From Paenibacillus kobensis NBRC 15729 (GTDB taxonomy: Bacteria; Bacillota; Bacilli; Paenibacillales; Paenibacillaceae), in the NCBI RefSeq assembly GCF_004000825.1, contig NZ_BILZ01000027.1:1-64000 (forward strand): 64,000 nt of DNA. Reading direction: 5' to 3'. The stretch's first letter is position 1. Each line of letters opens with the position of its first letter. Under the pieces are notes generated by a model. The model saw nothing but the letters and a program-made list of their open reading frames with translations, was not told where the DNA came from and did not search any database. Shown here in pieces: positions 8,224-16,020 of this stretch. Position numbers and translations under genes: made by a program.

Positions 8224-8367
8224 ATGAGCGCACCGAAACGCAAAGCGCCAGCAATGAAAGCAAAGCCAGTTGAAGCCGTGAACAAGAAGCTTCTGATCTG
8301 GCTAGGTTCGATTGTAGGCGTAGTTATCGTCGGTATGGCACTTCTACTCATTCTGAACAACGCCTAG
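8224..8367 (+). CDS. Small single-pass membrane protein (47 aa)
   Basis: The peptide has a basic, proline-containing N-terminus (MSAPKRKAPAMKAKPVEAV) and one hydrophobic helix at about residues 23-44, ending in NNA. The composition predicts an N-in single-pass membrane protein. GAAAGGGTG precedes the ATG by 6 nt. An in-frame ATG two codons earlier sits too close to that site. A good sigma-A promoter lies upstream, which supports a real gene. I do not recognise the family. Its 3' end lies 8 bp from the stop of the convergent L,D-transpeptidase gene, so their transcripts probably overlap. Confidence 0.65.
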   Translation: MSAPKRKAPAMKAKPVEAVNKKLLIWLGSIVGVVIVGMALLLILNNA

Positions 8368-8375
8368 TCGGCGGC

Positions 8376-9782
8376 TCAGTCCAGCCATGCATACGTACGT
8401 AGGGGGTTTGTCTCGTCCTGCTTCGGATCCAGCCGGAATCGGCTTTCGGGAACCGATACAGCGTCGGGCAAGCCCCCTTGTTGTATCGTCACCTTCGTGC
8501 CGAGCGGAACGAGGTCGAACAGCTCTTCAATATCCTCGCGGCTCATCCGGACGCAGCCGAGCGATTCGTCCGCTCCTACAGACAATGGCTCGTCGGTTCC
8601 GTGAATAGCGTACCGGGTATCCGATAGCGTCATCCCTCTGCTTCCGAATGGACCGTCATCGCGTCCGTTCGGGTTTTTTACTTTCTCGCTAATATAAAAG
8701 GTGCCTTTCGGCGTCCGGTCTCCGCCAAGGCCGACTTTGTACGACCGGACGATGACATTGCCGCTGAGTACGGCTAGCCGGTGCGCGCTCTTATCGACAA
8801 TAATGCGCAGCGGATCAGCTGATAAGCCGGAAGAGGTGCCACTGCTGCTAGCCGGCTTCTGGGATGAAGCCTTCTCTCCTCCTTGGGCTGAGGAACCGGA
8901 TTTGCCGCCGCCAGTCGCCTTTTCGCCCGATCCGCTGGCAGAAGCCGCATCCTGCATCTGTGCAAGCAACTGAGCGAACATCGCTTGCATTAATGGCGTA
9001 TCACCGGAAAGCGTATTGTTCGGATAAGGCTGAACAAGATCTGCCATCGATGCCGGCCACTTGTCCGTCCGATTATTGTATTGGCGGATCGCACTCGACA
9101 GCGTCCAGCGCTGCTCCTGCTCCTGGCTCCACCGTTCATAGGCTTCATAGGATTCGGCGGCGTCAGCAGGTGTGCAATCGCACAACCGCGACTCATACCA
9201 ATTCATCTCCATTACGCCGCCCTGCGTCGTCTGCTCCACAGCGAACAACAGCTCCGTTGCTCCGTTCCAATTGCGCCAGCTGTCTAGCGGAGCAAGTTTC
9301 GCCGCAATGCCCAGCGCCGCACGCTTCTCATCTGCAGTCAGCTTGACCATCGCTGCGCCGAGGTCCGTATTCTCCGTCGAATCGACGTAGACGACGCCTA
9401 CTGCGGCGGCATCGAGAGGCCTTGTATGGGACGGCGCAGCCTCTTCCTGCTTATCATGCCTCAGCGGCAACAGCAGCGACAATAGCAGCAGCACCGCTGC
9501 AATAGCTCCCCAACGAAAGAGCAGCCTGCGCTTGCGGGCATGGCGCAGCCATTCCATTGCATGCTCAGCTTGAGCCCGCACTTGTTCCTGAGCTTCTGAC
9601 AACGGATCGCGCCTTTGCTCGAATGCTTCGAATATATCTCCTGCCTGAATGAAACAATAATTCGCTTTCGCCAGCTTTCCCTGCTCTTCATAGTACTTGC
9701 CCAACAAATACCAGCCCATTTGATTGTCGGGATGTCTCTTTACGTATTGTTTTAGATGCTCCGAATGCCGAATCGGCTCCAT
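8376..9782 (-). CDS. Membrane-anchored L,D-transpeptidase (YkuD domain)
   Basis: Forms 3-3 or related cross-links in peptidoglycan from tetrapeptide stems. The 468 residues comprise a TPR-like cytoplasmic helix pair (about 1-60), a transmembrane helix (89-107), a ~200-residue extracytoplasmic region with a Ser/Gly/Lys-rich linker (~290-325), and a C-terminal YkuD catalytic domain (~326-435). The catalytic signature is visible: IHGTDEP and SLGCVRMS with its Cys. No LysM is present. The ATG is preceded by GGGGAGAGGTG. That site lies in an inverted repeat described separately. The TPR-plus-YkuD arrangement suggests coupling to a cytoplasmic partner, which is inference. Confidence 0.88.
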   Translation of the reverse strand: MEPIRHSEHLKQYVKRHPDNQMGWYLLGKYYEEQGKLAKANYCFIQAGDIFEAFEQRRDPLSEAQEQVRAQAEHAMEWLRHARKRRLLFRWGAIAAVLLLLSLLLPLRHDKQEEAAPSHTRPLDAAAVGVVYVDSTENTDLGAAMVKLTADEKRAALGIAAKLAPLDSWRNWNGATELLFAVEQTTQGGVMEMNWYESRLCDCTPADAAESYEAYERWSQEQEQRWTLSSAIRQYNNRTDKWPASMADLVQPYPNNTLSGDTPLMQAMFAQLLAQMQDAASASGSGEKATGGGKSGSSAQGGEKASSQKPASSSGTSSGLSADPLRIIVDKSAHRLAVLSGNVIVRSYKVGLGGDRTPKGTFYISEKVKNPNGRDDGPFGSRGMTLSDTRYAIHGTDEPLSVGADESLGCVRMSREDIEELFDLVPLGTKVTIQQGGLPDAVSVPESRFRLDPKQDETNPLRTYAWLD

Positions 9783-9789
9783 GGTCGCA

Positions 9790-9842
9790 CACCTCTCCCC
9801 GCGGATAACCTAATCTCTATTAGTTATATCGGCGGAGAGGTG
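9790..9842 (-). promoter_or_regulatory. Inverted repeat that can mask the L,D-transpeptidase Shine-Dalgarno
   Basis: On the minus strand CACCTCTCC (9842-9834) is perfectly complementary to GGAGAGGTG (9798-9790), which contains the ribosome-binding site just before the ATG at 9782. Inside, TAAT/ATTA and GATA/TATC pairs can extend the stem. This could be a translational control hairpin or a bound operator. Confidence 0.45.
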
Positions 9843-9963
9843 CATTTCGATAATTTTTAAAATCATCACCTGACGACCAGGTTTGAGGCTCCATATAAAG
9901 GAAGGCTAATTTTCAAAGCGTTTTATTAGGCCGTTCGGCAGCGTCCAGTCTGTACGAACATCC

Positions 9964-10000
9964 AATAAAAAAAGCCTTGTCCGCATCGGACAAGGCTCTC
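9964..10000 (-). terminator. Terminator of ferredoxin gene
   Basis: An 11-bp stem (AGCCTTGTCCG / CGGACAAGGCT) is followed on the minus strand by a run of seven T. Confidence 0.92.
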
Positions 10001-10016
10001 GTTCACTTAACAAGGA

Positions 10017-10265
<249 letters not shown>

Positions 10266-10342
10266 TTATTTATTGCGTAAGCTGGCTGGCATCATTATAT
10301 CGTAATAATGCGAATTAGGTAGCTTGTGCATCGTCAAAACCT

Positions 10343-11629
10343 TCAATCATCACTATATAACATATGCTCGTCTGTTTGCAAGGATGTCCCTCTAATTCGC
10401 TTATTTCGAATTAATGCAGACGGATCATCGCCCAGCATGCCTGCCGTAAGCACTGCTCCTTCGCCGAATTTGTCGCGCAAGGCATCCATCGCCTTGGTCA
10501 ACGCTTCCTTCTTCGGCTGCTCTTCATAATCGAACAGATCGAGCTGAACCGCCGTCTCGTCGCGCGATGACAGCTGAGATAGCGTAACGCCGAGCAGCCG
10601 GACCGGTTCGCCTGCCGTCCAGTTGGCATCGAACAGCTTGCAAGCTTCCTTATAAAATATATCCGCCGCTTCCGACGGTACATCCAGCGTCGCGGAACGC
10701 TGAATCGTCGACATATCCGGCCGCCGGATCGTCACCTGCACAACCTTGGCCATCAGCTTCTGCCGCCGCAGCCGGCGTCCCGTCTGATCGGCTAGATTCA
10801 GCAGTACGCGGTGCGCGTCCGCCCGCTTCGTCAGATCCGCAGGGAGCGTCGTCGTGTGGCCGATCGACTTGTTCTTCTCGCGCCCTTCTTTCACAGGGGA
10901 ATCGTCCTGTCCATGTGCCGCTGCTTTCATCCAAGCCCCATAGACGCCGAACTGCCGAGCGAGCAGCGCTTCATCCGCTGCGGCAAGCTCGCCGATCGTC
11001 ATAATGTTGAGCTTGCGGAGCTTGTCGGCCGTCTTGCGCCCGATGCCGAACAGCGTATCGCATGGCTTGTCCCACAGCTGTCTCGGAACGTCCCGTATGC
11101 GCAAAATGGTCAAGCCGTTCGGCTTATGCATGTCCGACGCCATCTTCGCGAGCAGCTTATTCGGCGCCACGCCGATCGAACACGGCAGCGACCATTCCGT
11201 CCGTATTCTTTCCTGAATCACCTTCGCTATCTCAAGCGGAGTCCCGAATTGCTTGGAGCCTGTTATATCCAAATAACACTCGTCGATCGATGTTGCCTCG
11301 ACTAGCGGTGTATATTGCGTTGCAACCGACATAAATCCGCGCGAATATTTCCGGTACAGATCGAAGTCCGGCTGGATCAGAATAAGCTCCGGACATAGTC
11401 TCGTCGCCTGCCGGACCGTCATCCCCGTCCTTACGCCCCGCCTTCTAGCCGCGTAGGAGCATGTAACGACGATTCCTTTGCGAAGCTCGACGCTTCCGGC
11501 GACCGCCGTTGGCTTATCCCGGTACAGATGCGGCTCTTCCGCTTCATGTACAGAGCAATAAAACGCGTTCATATCCAGATGAAGAATGACGCGTCCTTTT
11601 GCCGGATAATACTGCTGAGTTTCGTCCAT
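10343..11629 (-). CDS. dinB: DNA polymerase IV (Y family)
   Basis: A translesion polymerase. The N-terminal catalytic motif VILHLDMNAFYCSVH carries the first metal-binding Asp, and SIDECYLDITG carries the second acidic pair. The helix-hairpin-helix of the thumb is CDTLFGIGRKTADKLRKL, and a little-finger domain follows. The C-terminus contains QLDLFDYEE, a plausible beta-clamp-binding motif (QLxLF). The frame is open 27 codons upstream, but GGAAGGGAGG sits 8 nt before the ATG at 11629, so I start there (428 aa). DinB is favoured over the UvrX/YqjW type. No LexA box was identified. Confidence 0.9.
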   Translation of the reverse strand: MDETQQYYPAKGRVILHLDMNAFYCSVHEAEEPHLYRDKPTAVAGSVELRKGIVVTCSYAARRRGVRTGMTVRQATRLCPELILIQPDFDLYRKYSRGFMSVATQYTPLVEATSIDECYLDITGSKQFGTPLEIAKVIQERIRTEWSLPCSIGVAPNKLLAKMASDMHKPNGLTILRIRDVPRQLWDKPCDTLFGIGRKTADKLRKLNIMTIGELAAADEALLARQFGVYGAWMKAAAHGQDDSPVKEGREKNKSIGHTTTLPADLTKRADAHRVLLNLADQTGRRLRRQKLMAKVVQVTIRRPDMSTIQRSATLDVPSEAADIFYKEACKLFDANWTAGEPVRLLGVTLSQLSSRDETAVQLDLFDYEEQPKKEALTKAMDALRDKFGEGAVLTAGMLGDDPSALIRNKRIRGTSLQTDEHMLYSDD

Positions 11630-11751
11630 GCCGCAAGCCTCCCTTCCATCGTACCTTCGTACTGCTGCCGACAACTGGTTACCCTCAGCATACATTCGAA
11701 TCCAGTTCACGGCAATGCGAACATCGGCTGCAAAAAAAATAGCGCTTCCTC

Positions 11752-11780
11752 TCTACATTCGTTTACACAAATGGTATAAT
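11752..11780 (+). promoter_or_regulatory. Sigma-A promoter of cimA
   Basis: TCTACA (11752-11757), a 17-bp spacer and a consensus TATAAT (11775-11780) lie 53 bp upstream of the cimA start. Confidence 0.6.
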
Positions 11781-11832
11781 GGAAATTATGACTTGCCTAC
11801 GGTAATTGATTGAAGGAGGAGACGTCCCGGCT

Positions 11833-13446
11833 ATGACTAATGCCATTTCGATCTTTGATACGACGCTGCGTGACGGCACACAAGGTGAAGGAATCAGCTT
11901 GTCTGCGGAAGATAAAATCAAAATAGCGCTGAAGCTGGATGCTTTGGGCGTTCATTATATTGAAGGCGGCAATCCCGGCAGCAACGGTAAAGACATTGAA
12001 TTCTTCCAACGCGCGAAGAGCCTCGGGCTCCGCGCCAAGCTGACCGCTTTCGGCAGCACGCGCCGCAAGAACAGCCTGGCTGAGCAAGATTCGAGCTTGC
12101 TCCGAATCGTCGAATCCGGTGTGCCCGCTGCGACGCTCGTCGGCAAATCGTGGGATTTCCACGTTCATACCGCACTTCAGACGACGCTCGAAGAGAACCT
12201 GTCGATGATTTTCGATTCCATCGCATTCTTGAAACGCAACAGTATTGAAGCCATGTTCGATGCGGAGCATTTCTTCGACGGCTTCAAGAACAACCCTGAA
12301 TATGCAATTTCGGTATTGCAGCATGCGCAAGATGCCGGCGCCGATTGGCTCGTCCTGTGCGACACGAACGGCGGCACCCTGCCAGGCGAAATTCATGACA
12401 TTGTGACGCAAGTACGCCGTGCGATTAACGCTCCGATCGGCATTCATACGCACAATGACTGCGAACTTGCCGTTGCGAATACGCTCGCAGCTGTACAAGC
12501 CGGTGCCCGTCAAGTGCAGGGCACGATCAACGGCTACGGCGAACGGTGCGGCAACGCTAACCTGTGCTCCATCATTCCGAACCTGCAATTGAAGATGGGC
12601 TATGATTGTATCTCCGAGCAGCAGCTGCAAGCGTTGACCGGTACGGCCCGCTACATCAGCGAGATCGCGAACGTACATATGCCAGTCGGCCAGCCTTACG
12701 TTGGCAACGCGGCATTCGCCCATAAGGGCGGCATTCACGTATCTGCTATTATGAAAGACTCCAAGACGTACGAGCATATCGTACCGGAGCTTGTCGGCAA
12801 CAAGCAGCGCATCCTCGTCTCGGAGCTTGCCGGACAGAGCAATATTGTCTCGAAGGCACATCAGCTAGGACTCGACGTTAATGCCAATACCGAGAAGACC
12901 AAAGAAATTATGAACCGCATCAAGGACCTCGAGCATCAAGGGTACCAATTCGAAGGCGCTGACGCCTCGCTGGAACTGCTGCTGCGCGAAGCTTACGGCG
13001 AATCAACCGAACTGTTCAAGGTTGAATCGTTCAAGATGCTCGTCGACAAGACGAACGGCCATATGGTGTCCGAAGCGATCGTGAAGATTTCGGTCGACGG
13101 CGAGATCGTTTACACGGCTGCTGAAGGCAACGGTCCGGTGAACGCCCTTGACAATGCGCTGCGCAAGGCGCTTGTCCAATTTTATCCGGAAATCAAGAAC
13201 ATCCATCTGTCCGACTACAAGGTACGCGTTATCGACGAGAAGGATGCAACAGCCGCAAAGGTTCGCGTACTCGTCGAATCGTCCGACTTCGAGAATACAT
13301 GGAGCACGGTCGGCGTATCCAGCAACGTCATCGAAGCAAGCTGGGAAGCGCTCGTCGACAGTATCCGCTACGCCTTGCTCGGTATGTCCAAGATCGAACC
13401 GGTGAATGCAGACTCGAGCGAACGGCTTGGTCTTGTGAACCACTAA
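11833..13446 (+). CDS. cimA: (R)-citramalate synthase
   Basis: Condenses pyruvate with acetyl-CoA to (R)-citramalate, opening the threonine-independent route to 2-oxobutyrate and isoleucine. The 537 residues begin with the DRE-TIM signature FDTTLRDGTQGEGISLS, then GIHTHNDCELAVANTLAAV (metal-binding HTHND) and GTINGYGERCGNANL. The C-terminal ~130 residues form a LeuA-type dimer/regulatory domain. Citramalate rather than isopropylmalate or homocitrate synthase is favoured by the EGGNPGSNGKD block and by the length. The frame is open nine codons earlier, but AAGGAGGAG at 11813-11821 supports the ATG at 11833. The gene is monocistronic. Confidence 0.92.
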   Translation: MTNAISIFDTTLRDGTQGEGISLSAEDKIKIALKLDALGVHYIEGGNPGSNGKDIEFFQRAKSLGLRAKLTAFGSTRRKNSLAEQDSSLLRIVESGVPAATLVGKSWDFHVHTALQTTLEENLSMIFDSIAFLKRNSIEAMFDAEHFFDGFKNNPEYAISVLQHAQDAGADWLVLCDTNGGTLPGEIHDIVTQVRRAINAPIGIHTHNDCELAVANTLAAVQAGARQVQGTINGYGERCGNANLCSIIPNLQLKMGYDCISEQQLQALTGTARYISEIANVHMPVGQPYVGNAAFAHKGGIHVSAIMKDSKTYEHIVPELVGNKQRILVSELAGQSNIVSKAHQLGLDVNANTEKTKEIMNRIKDLEHQGYQFEGADASLELLLREAYGESTELFKVESFKMLVDKTNGHMVSEAIVKISVDGEIVYTAAEGNGPVNALDNALRKALVQFYPEIKNIHLSDYKVRVIDEKDATAAKVRVLVESSDFENTWSTVGVSSNVIEASWEALVDSIRYALLGMSKIEPVNADSSERLGLVNH

Positions 13447-13461
13447 TACGCGAATGCTAAG

Positions 13462-13517
13462 AAACCTCCAGATAACACCGCACGTTACAACGTGCGATGC
13501 TGTCTGGAGGTTTTATT
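13462..13517 (+). terminator. Terminator of cimA
   Basis: A long stem (AAACCTCCAGAtAaCAcCGCAC pairing with the strand ending CTGGAGGTTTT) with an ACGT-rich loop is followed by TTTTATTT. Confidence 0.9.
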
Positions 13518-13523
13518 TAGGTA

Positions 13524-13566
13524 GAACAAAAAAGCAACAGGCTGCATACGGCAACCTGCTGCTTGT
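13524..13566 (-). terminator. Terminator of TlpA-like gene
   Basis: On the minus strand AGCAGCAGGTTGC pairs with GCAGCCTGTTGCT and is followed by TTTTTTG. Confidence 0.85.
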
Positions 13567-13587
13567 TATTAAACCGATGCGTGTATC

Positions 13588-14127
13588 TTAACCGTTCGCA
13601 TATTGTTGTACGAAACGATCGATATCTTCCGCCGTAATGATGCCGTTCACCCGTTCCACAATCATGCCGTTCTTGTCGACGACCAGAGTCGTTGGGAACT
13701 GACTGACTTTATATTGCTCAATAGCCTTGCCGTCGCGGTCCATTAGAATCGGGAAAGTCAGCTTCTGGTCCTCCACGAATTGCCGCGCATCCCGCTCACG
13801 GTCTTGGCTCGTAGCATTGATGCCGAGTATTTGCAGCTGACTGGCGTGCTTCTCGAACGATTGTTGAAGCTCCGGCGCCTCAAGCTCGCACGGGCCGCAC
13901 CACGCAGCCCAGAAATTGATAAGTGTCAGCTTATCTTGAGGTCCGCCAACCGTAATATCCGCATCCTGCAAATCCGGCAGATCGAGTACTGGCGCAGCGT
14001 AGCCCGTCTTAGGCTTCGTATCGACTGTTGTCGCATCTGCCTCTTTGTTCGTATATTGCGTAATGGCGACAACAACCAGCCCGAGGATGACGAGAATAGC
14101 CAAATACGTTTTTTGATTACGTTTCAT
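13588..14127 (-). CDS. Membrane-anchored TlpA/ResA-like thiol-disulfide oxidoreductase
   Basis: An extracytoplasmic thioredoxin-fold reductase tethered by one N-terminal helix (about residues 7-24 after KRNQK). The active site is WCGPC (Cys77, Cys80) in NFWAAWCGPCELEAP, and the cis-Pro loop is SQFPTTLVVD. These are features of ResA/StoA/TlpA proteins that reduce apocytochrome c or spore and envelope proteins. No ccdA or resBC genes are adjacent, so the pathway is not resolved. The frame could start seven codons earlier (14148). I prefer the ATG at 14127, because AAAGGA precedes it, although the 12-nt spacing is long. Confidence 0.85.
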   Translation of the reverse strand: MKRNQKTYLAILVILGLVVVAITQYTNKEADATTVDTKPKTGYAAPVLDLPDLQDADITVGGPQDKLTLINFWAAWCGPCELEAPELQQSFEKHASQLQILGINATSQDRERDARQFVEDQKLTFPILMDRDGKAIEQYKVSQFPTTLVVDKNGMIVERVNGIITAEDIDRFVQQYANG

Positions 14128-14404
14128 ATGCTGTCCATATCCTTTCATTAATGACGCTTGTCCGATCTTATAACTGCTAACATGTTACCATGCTCTAAGT
14201 CTCAAGCTCAAGCGAGCAGTATGCAGCAGCGGAACCGATACAAGCGAAGTTCATGAATATGCCACAATCATCTGCGATAAAGCACGATTCTTCAACCCCT
14301 CCATGTTATTGTCGGCTTCGTCCAGCAGGTTTATCCTGAATCGACACTCAGGTATACTTAGGGAATATATCTATCTCATTCAAACGGCTAGGAGAAACTT
14401 ACCG

Positions 14405-14890
14405 ATGAACCCATCATCTCATCGCGATTCTGAACCTGTTGTTCCAGCTGCAACATCAAACGAAATGAAGCTGACGATTTCTCACGACATCTATATATCA
14501 ATCGCAGCGCATTGCGAGAGCGATCTCCCGAATGAAGCCTGCGGTTTGTTAATTAGCAGCCGTTCAAGCTTGGCCGTTGAGCGGTTCATTCCGATCCCGA
14601 ACCGCCATCCCCAGCCGCGCCATTCCTTTTCATTCGATCCTATGGCTTGGACTTCAGCTATATACGAACTGGACCGCCTCGGACAGAAGGTGATCGGTTA
14701 TTATCACAGCCACCCCAGCACACCAGCTATACCGTCCGTCTACGATGCTGCCGGCCTACCTGGATCCGGCTCGGCGTTGATGCTCATCCTCTCCTTCGCA
14801 TCCCCCATACCGGAAGCACGTGCATACCAGTTGACGCGTGGCGCTTATCCCGACACGATACTTTCGGAGATCAATCTGATAATTGACTAA
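14405..14890 (+). CDS. JAMM/MPN+ metalloprotease-like protein (M67 family)
   Basis: A stand-alone prokaryotic JAB domain of ~161 residues. The complete zinc signature is present: Glu44 (NEACGLL), His101 and His103 (YYHSHPSTP), Ser111 and Asp114 (IPSVYD). Such proteins remove C-terminal peptides from ubiquitin-like sulfur carriers or act as isopeptidases. No ThiS/MoaD-like or E1-like gene is nearby, so the substrate is unknown. The frame is open to 14303, but TAGGAGAAAC supports the ATG at 14405. The first ~20 residues (MNPSSHRDSEPVVPAATSNE) are probably disordered, and a start at Met21 is possible. Confidence 0.82.
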   Translation: MNPSSHRDSEPVVPAATSNEMKLTISHDIYISIAAHCESDLPNEACGLLISSRSSLAVERFIPIPNRHPQPRHSFSFDPMAWTSAIYELDRLGQKVIGYYHSHPSTPAIPSVYDAAGLPGSGSALMLILSFASPIPEARAYQLTRGAYPDTILSEINLIID

Positions 14891-14950
14891 ATAACTCCGT
14901 TCACGAGTCCCGCAATAAGCGCTATCGGCACTTATTAAAGTAATTACAAT

Positions 14951-14980
14951 AAAAAGGCAGCTCACTTGAGCTGCCTAAGA
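14951..14980 (-). terminator. Minus-strand terminator of the amt operon
   Basis: A 10-bp stem (AGGCAGCTCA / TGAGCTGCCT) is followed on the minus strand by TTTTTATT. It lies ~290 bp past the last gene of the amt-DUF294-exonuclease operon, with the heptamer repeat in between. Confidence 0.75.
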
Positions 14981-15202
14981 ATGCATTCAATTAAAGGAGC
15001 AAGGATTACCGCTCCGCCCATCATGATCTCCCTAGAATTGGAGCGGATGGGCAGGCACGGAGGCGGAGTGTGCGGTGTCGGGCTGTAGAAACGGAGTGTT
15101 CGCCTTTGTCCTCGAGTTGTCACCATTTCTGGTTTCACAAGTTCAAGCAACTCGAAGACAACAGCGATCGAAAGACCGACACCGCACGCGCAGCCGGCTG
15201 CA
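14981..15202. other. Spacer with no supported gene
   Basis: It holds a minus-strand frame of 62 codons (15150-14962) without a Shine-Dalgarno site that runs into the terminator. I do not call it a gene. Confidence 0.5.
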
Positions 15203-15258
15203 ATCCATACTCCATACTCCCTACTCCCTGCTCCCTACTCCTCACTCTGCACTTCACA
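15203..15258. repeat. Degenerate heptamer tandem repeat, about eight units
   Basis: The bases parse into consecutive 7-mers: ATCCATA, CTCCATA, CTCCCTA, CTCCCTG, CTCCCTA, CTCCTCA, CTCTGCA, CTTCACA. The central five are nearly identical and the edges are degenerate. On the minus strand this is a GAGTAGG-type array in the 3' untranslated region, ten bases after the exonuclease stop codon. Confidence 0.75.
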
Positions 15259-15268
15259 TACCAACCCT

Positions 15269-16003
15269 TTATTTGCTCAAATAAGCATACAAATCCCCGA
15301 GCGTCACAACATTTCTCTCCGCAATACGCTCCAAATACACCAGCCACAGTTTTGCCGTCATCATCGAATCCTCCAGCGCATGATGCCGGCCAAGGATCGG
15401 AATGCCGGCGCTCTGGAGCAACTCATCCAAGCCGTAGCCGTCTGGACGTTTTGGATCCAGCCACTTCGCAATCATCATCGTATCCAGCAACCGGTGATTC
15501 AGCTGCACTTTCGACGTTCGCCATAAAGCTGCATTCAGAAACTGTTTATCATGTCCGCTCCCATGTGCGATCAGCACCCGCCTGCCGATAAACTCCATAA
15601 AATCGTGCAGCACTTGCATGAGATCGGGCGAGTTTTCCGCCATCTCGTTCGTAATGCCGGTAAGGGTGGTAATATGCATTGGAATACGGCGTTTCGGATT
15701 AACTAAACTATAGAAAGACTCGTTCTCGTAAATTTCATCGCCCTTGATAAGCACGCCGCCGAACGAGATGATTTCATCGTCATTATATGGGTAAAAGCCC
15801 GTCGTCTCCAGATCGAAGACGACGATCTCCAACTCGCGCAGCGGAACTTCGAGCGTTGAGTGCTTACGCTGCTCTTTTGCCATCGAACGGATAAACGCCA
15901 TCTGCTGCGCATTAGGAGAACCGAGCATTGATGCGATGGCAGGTGTAATTCCGCCCATTTTATACAGATGCCACATCCGCCCGGCGCCCTTCTGTTCCTT
16001 CAT
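15269..16003 (-). CDS. DEDDh 3'-5' exonuclease (DnaQ/PolC-epsilon-like)
   Basis: A 244-residue protein with a DnaQ-like nuclease fold at about 57-225: VVFDLETTGFYPYNDDE (Asp64/Glu66), IAHGSGHDKQFL (Asp152) and RHHALEDSMMTAKLW (His207, Asp212). All five catalytic residues are present. About 55 N-terminal residues precede the domain and include MWHLYKMGGITP. It is the last gene of an operon with amt and the DUF294 gene, 17 nt after the latter. CGGAGGGG precedes the ATG. A repair or RNA-trimming role is likely. Why it is linked to nitrogen genes is unclear. Confidence 0.88.
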   Translation of the reverse strand: MKEQKGAGRMWHLYKMGGITPAIASMLGSPNAQQMAFIRSMAKEQRKHSTLEVPLRELEIVVFDLETTGFYPYNDDEIISFGGVLIKGDEIYENESFYSLVNPKRRIPMHITTLTGITNEMAENSPDLMQVLHDFMEFIGRRVLIAHGSGHDKQFLNAALWRTSKVQLNHRLLDTMMIAKWLDPKRPDGYGLDELLQSAGIPILGRHHALEDSMMTAKLWLVYLERIAERNVVTLGDLYAYLSK

Positions 16004-16020
16004 TCTCCGTCCCCTCCGAA

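Noticed and set aside
11797-12861. 354-codon minus-strand frame
   Set aside because: It is antisense to cimA, whose motifs and codon pattern are unambiguous.
14962-15150. 62-codon minus-strand frame
   Set aside because: No Shine-Dalgarno site precedes it and it runs into the operon terminator stem.
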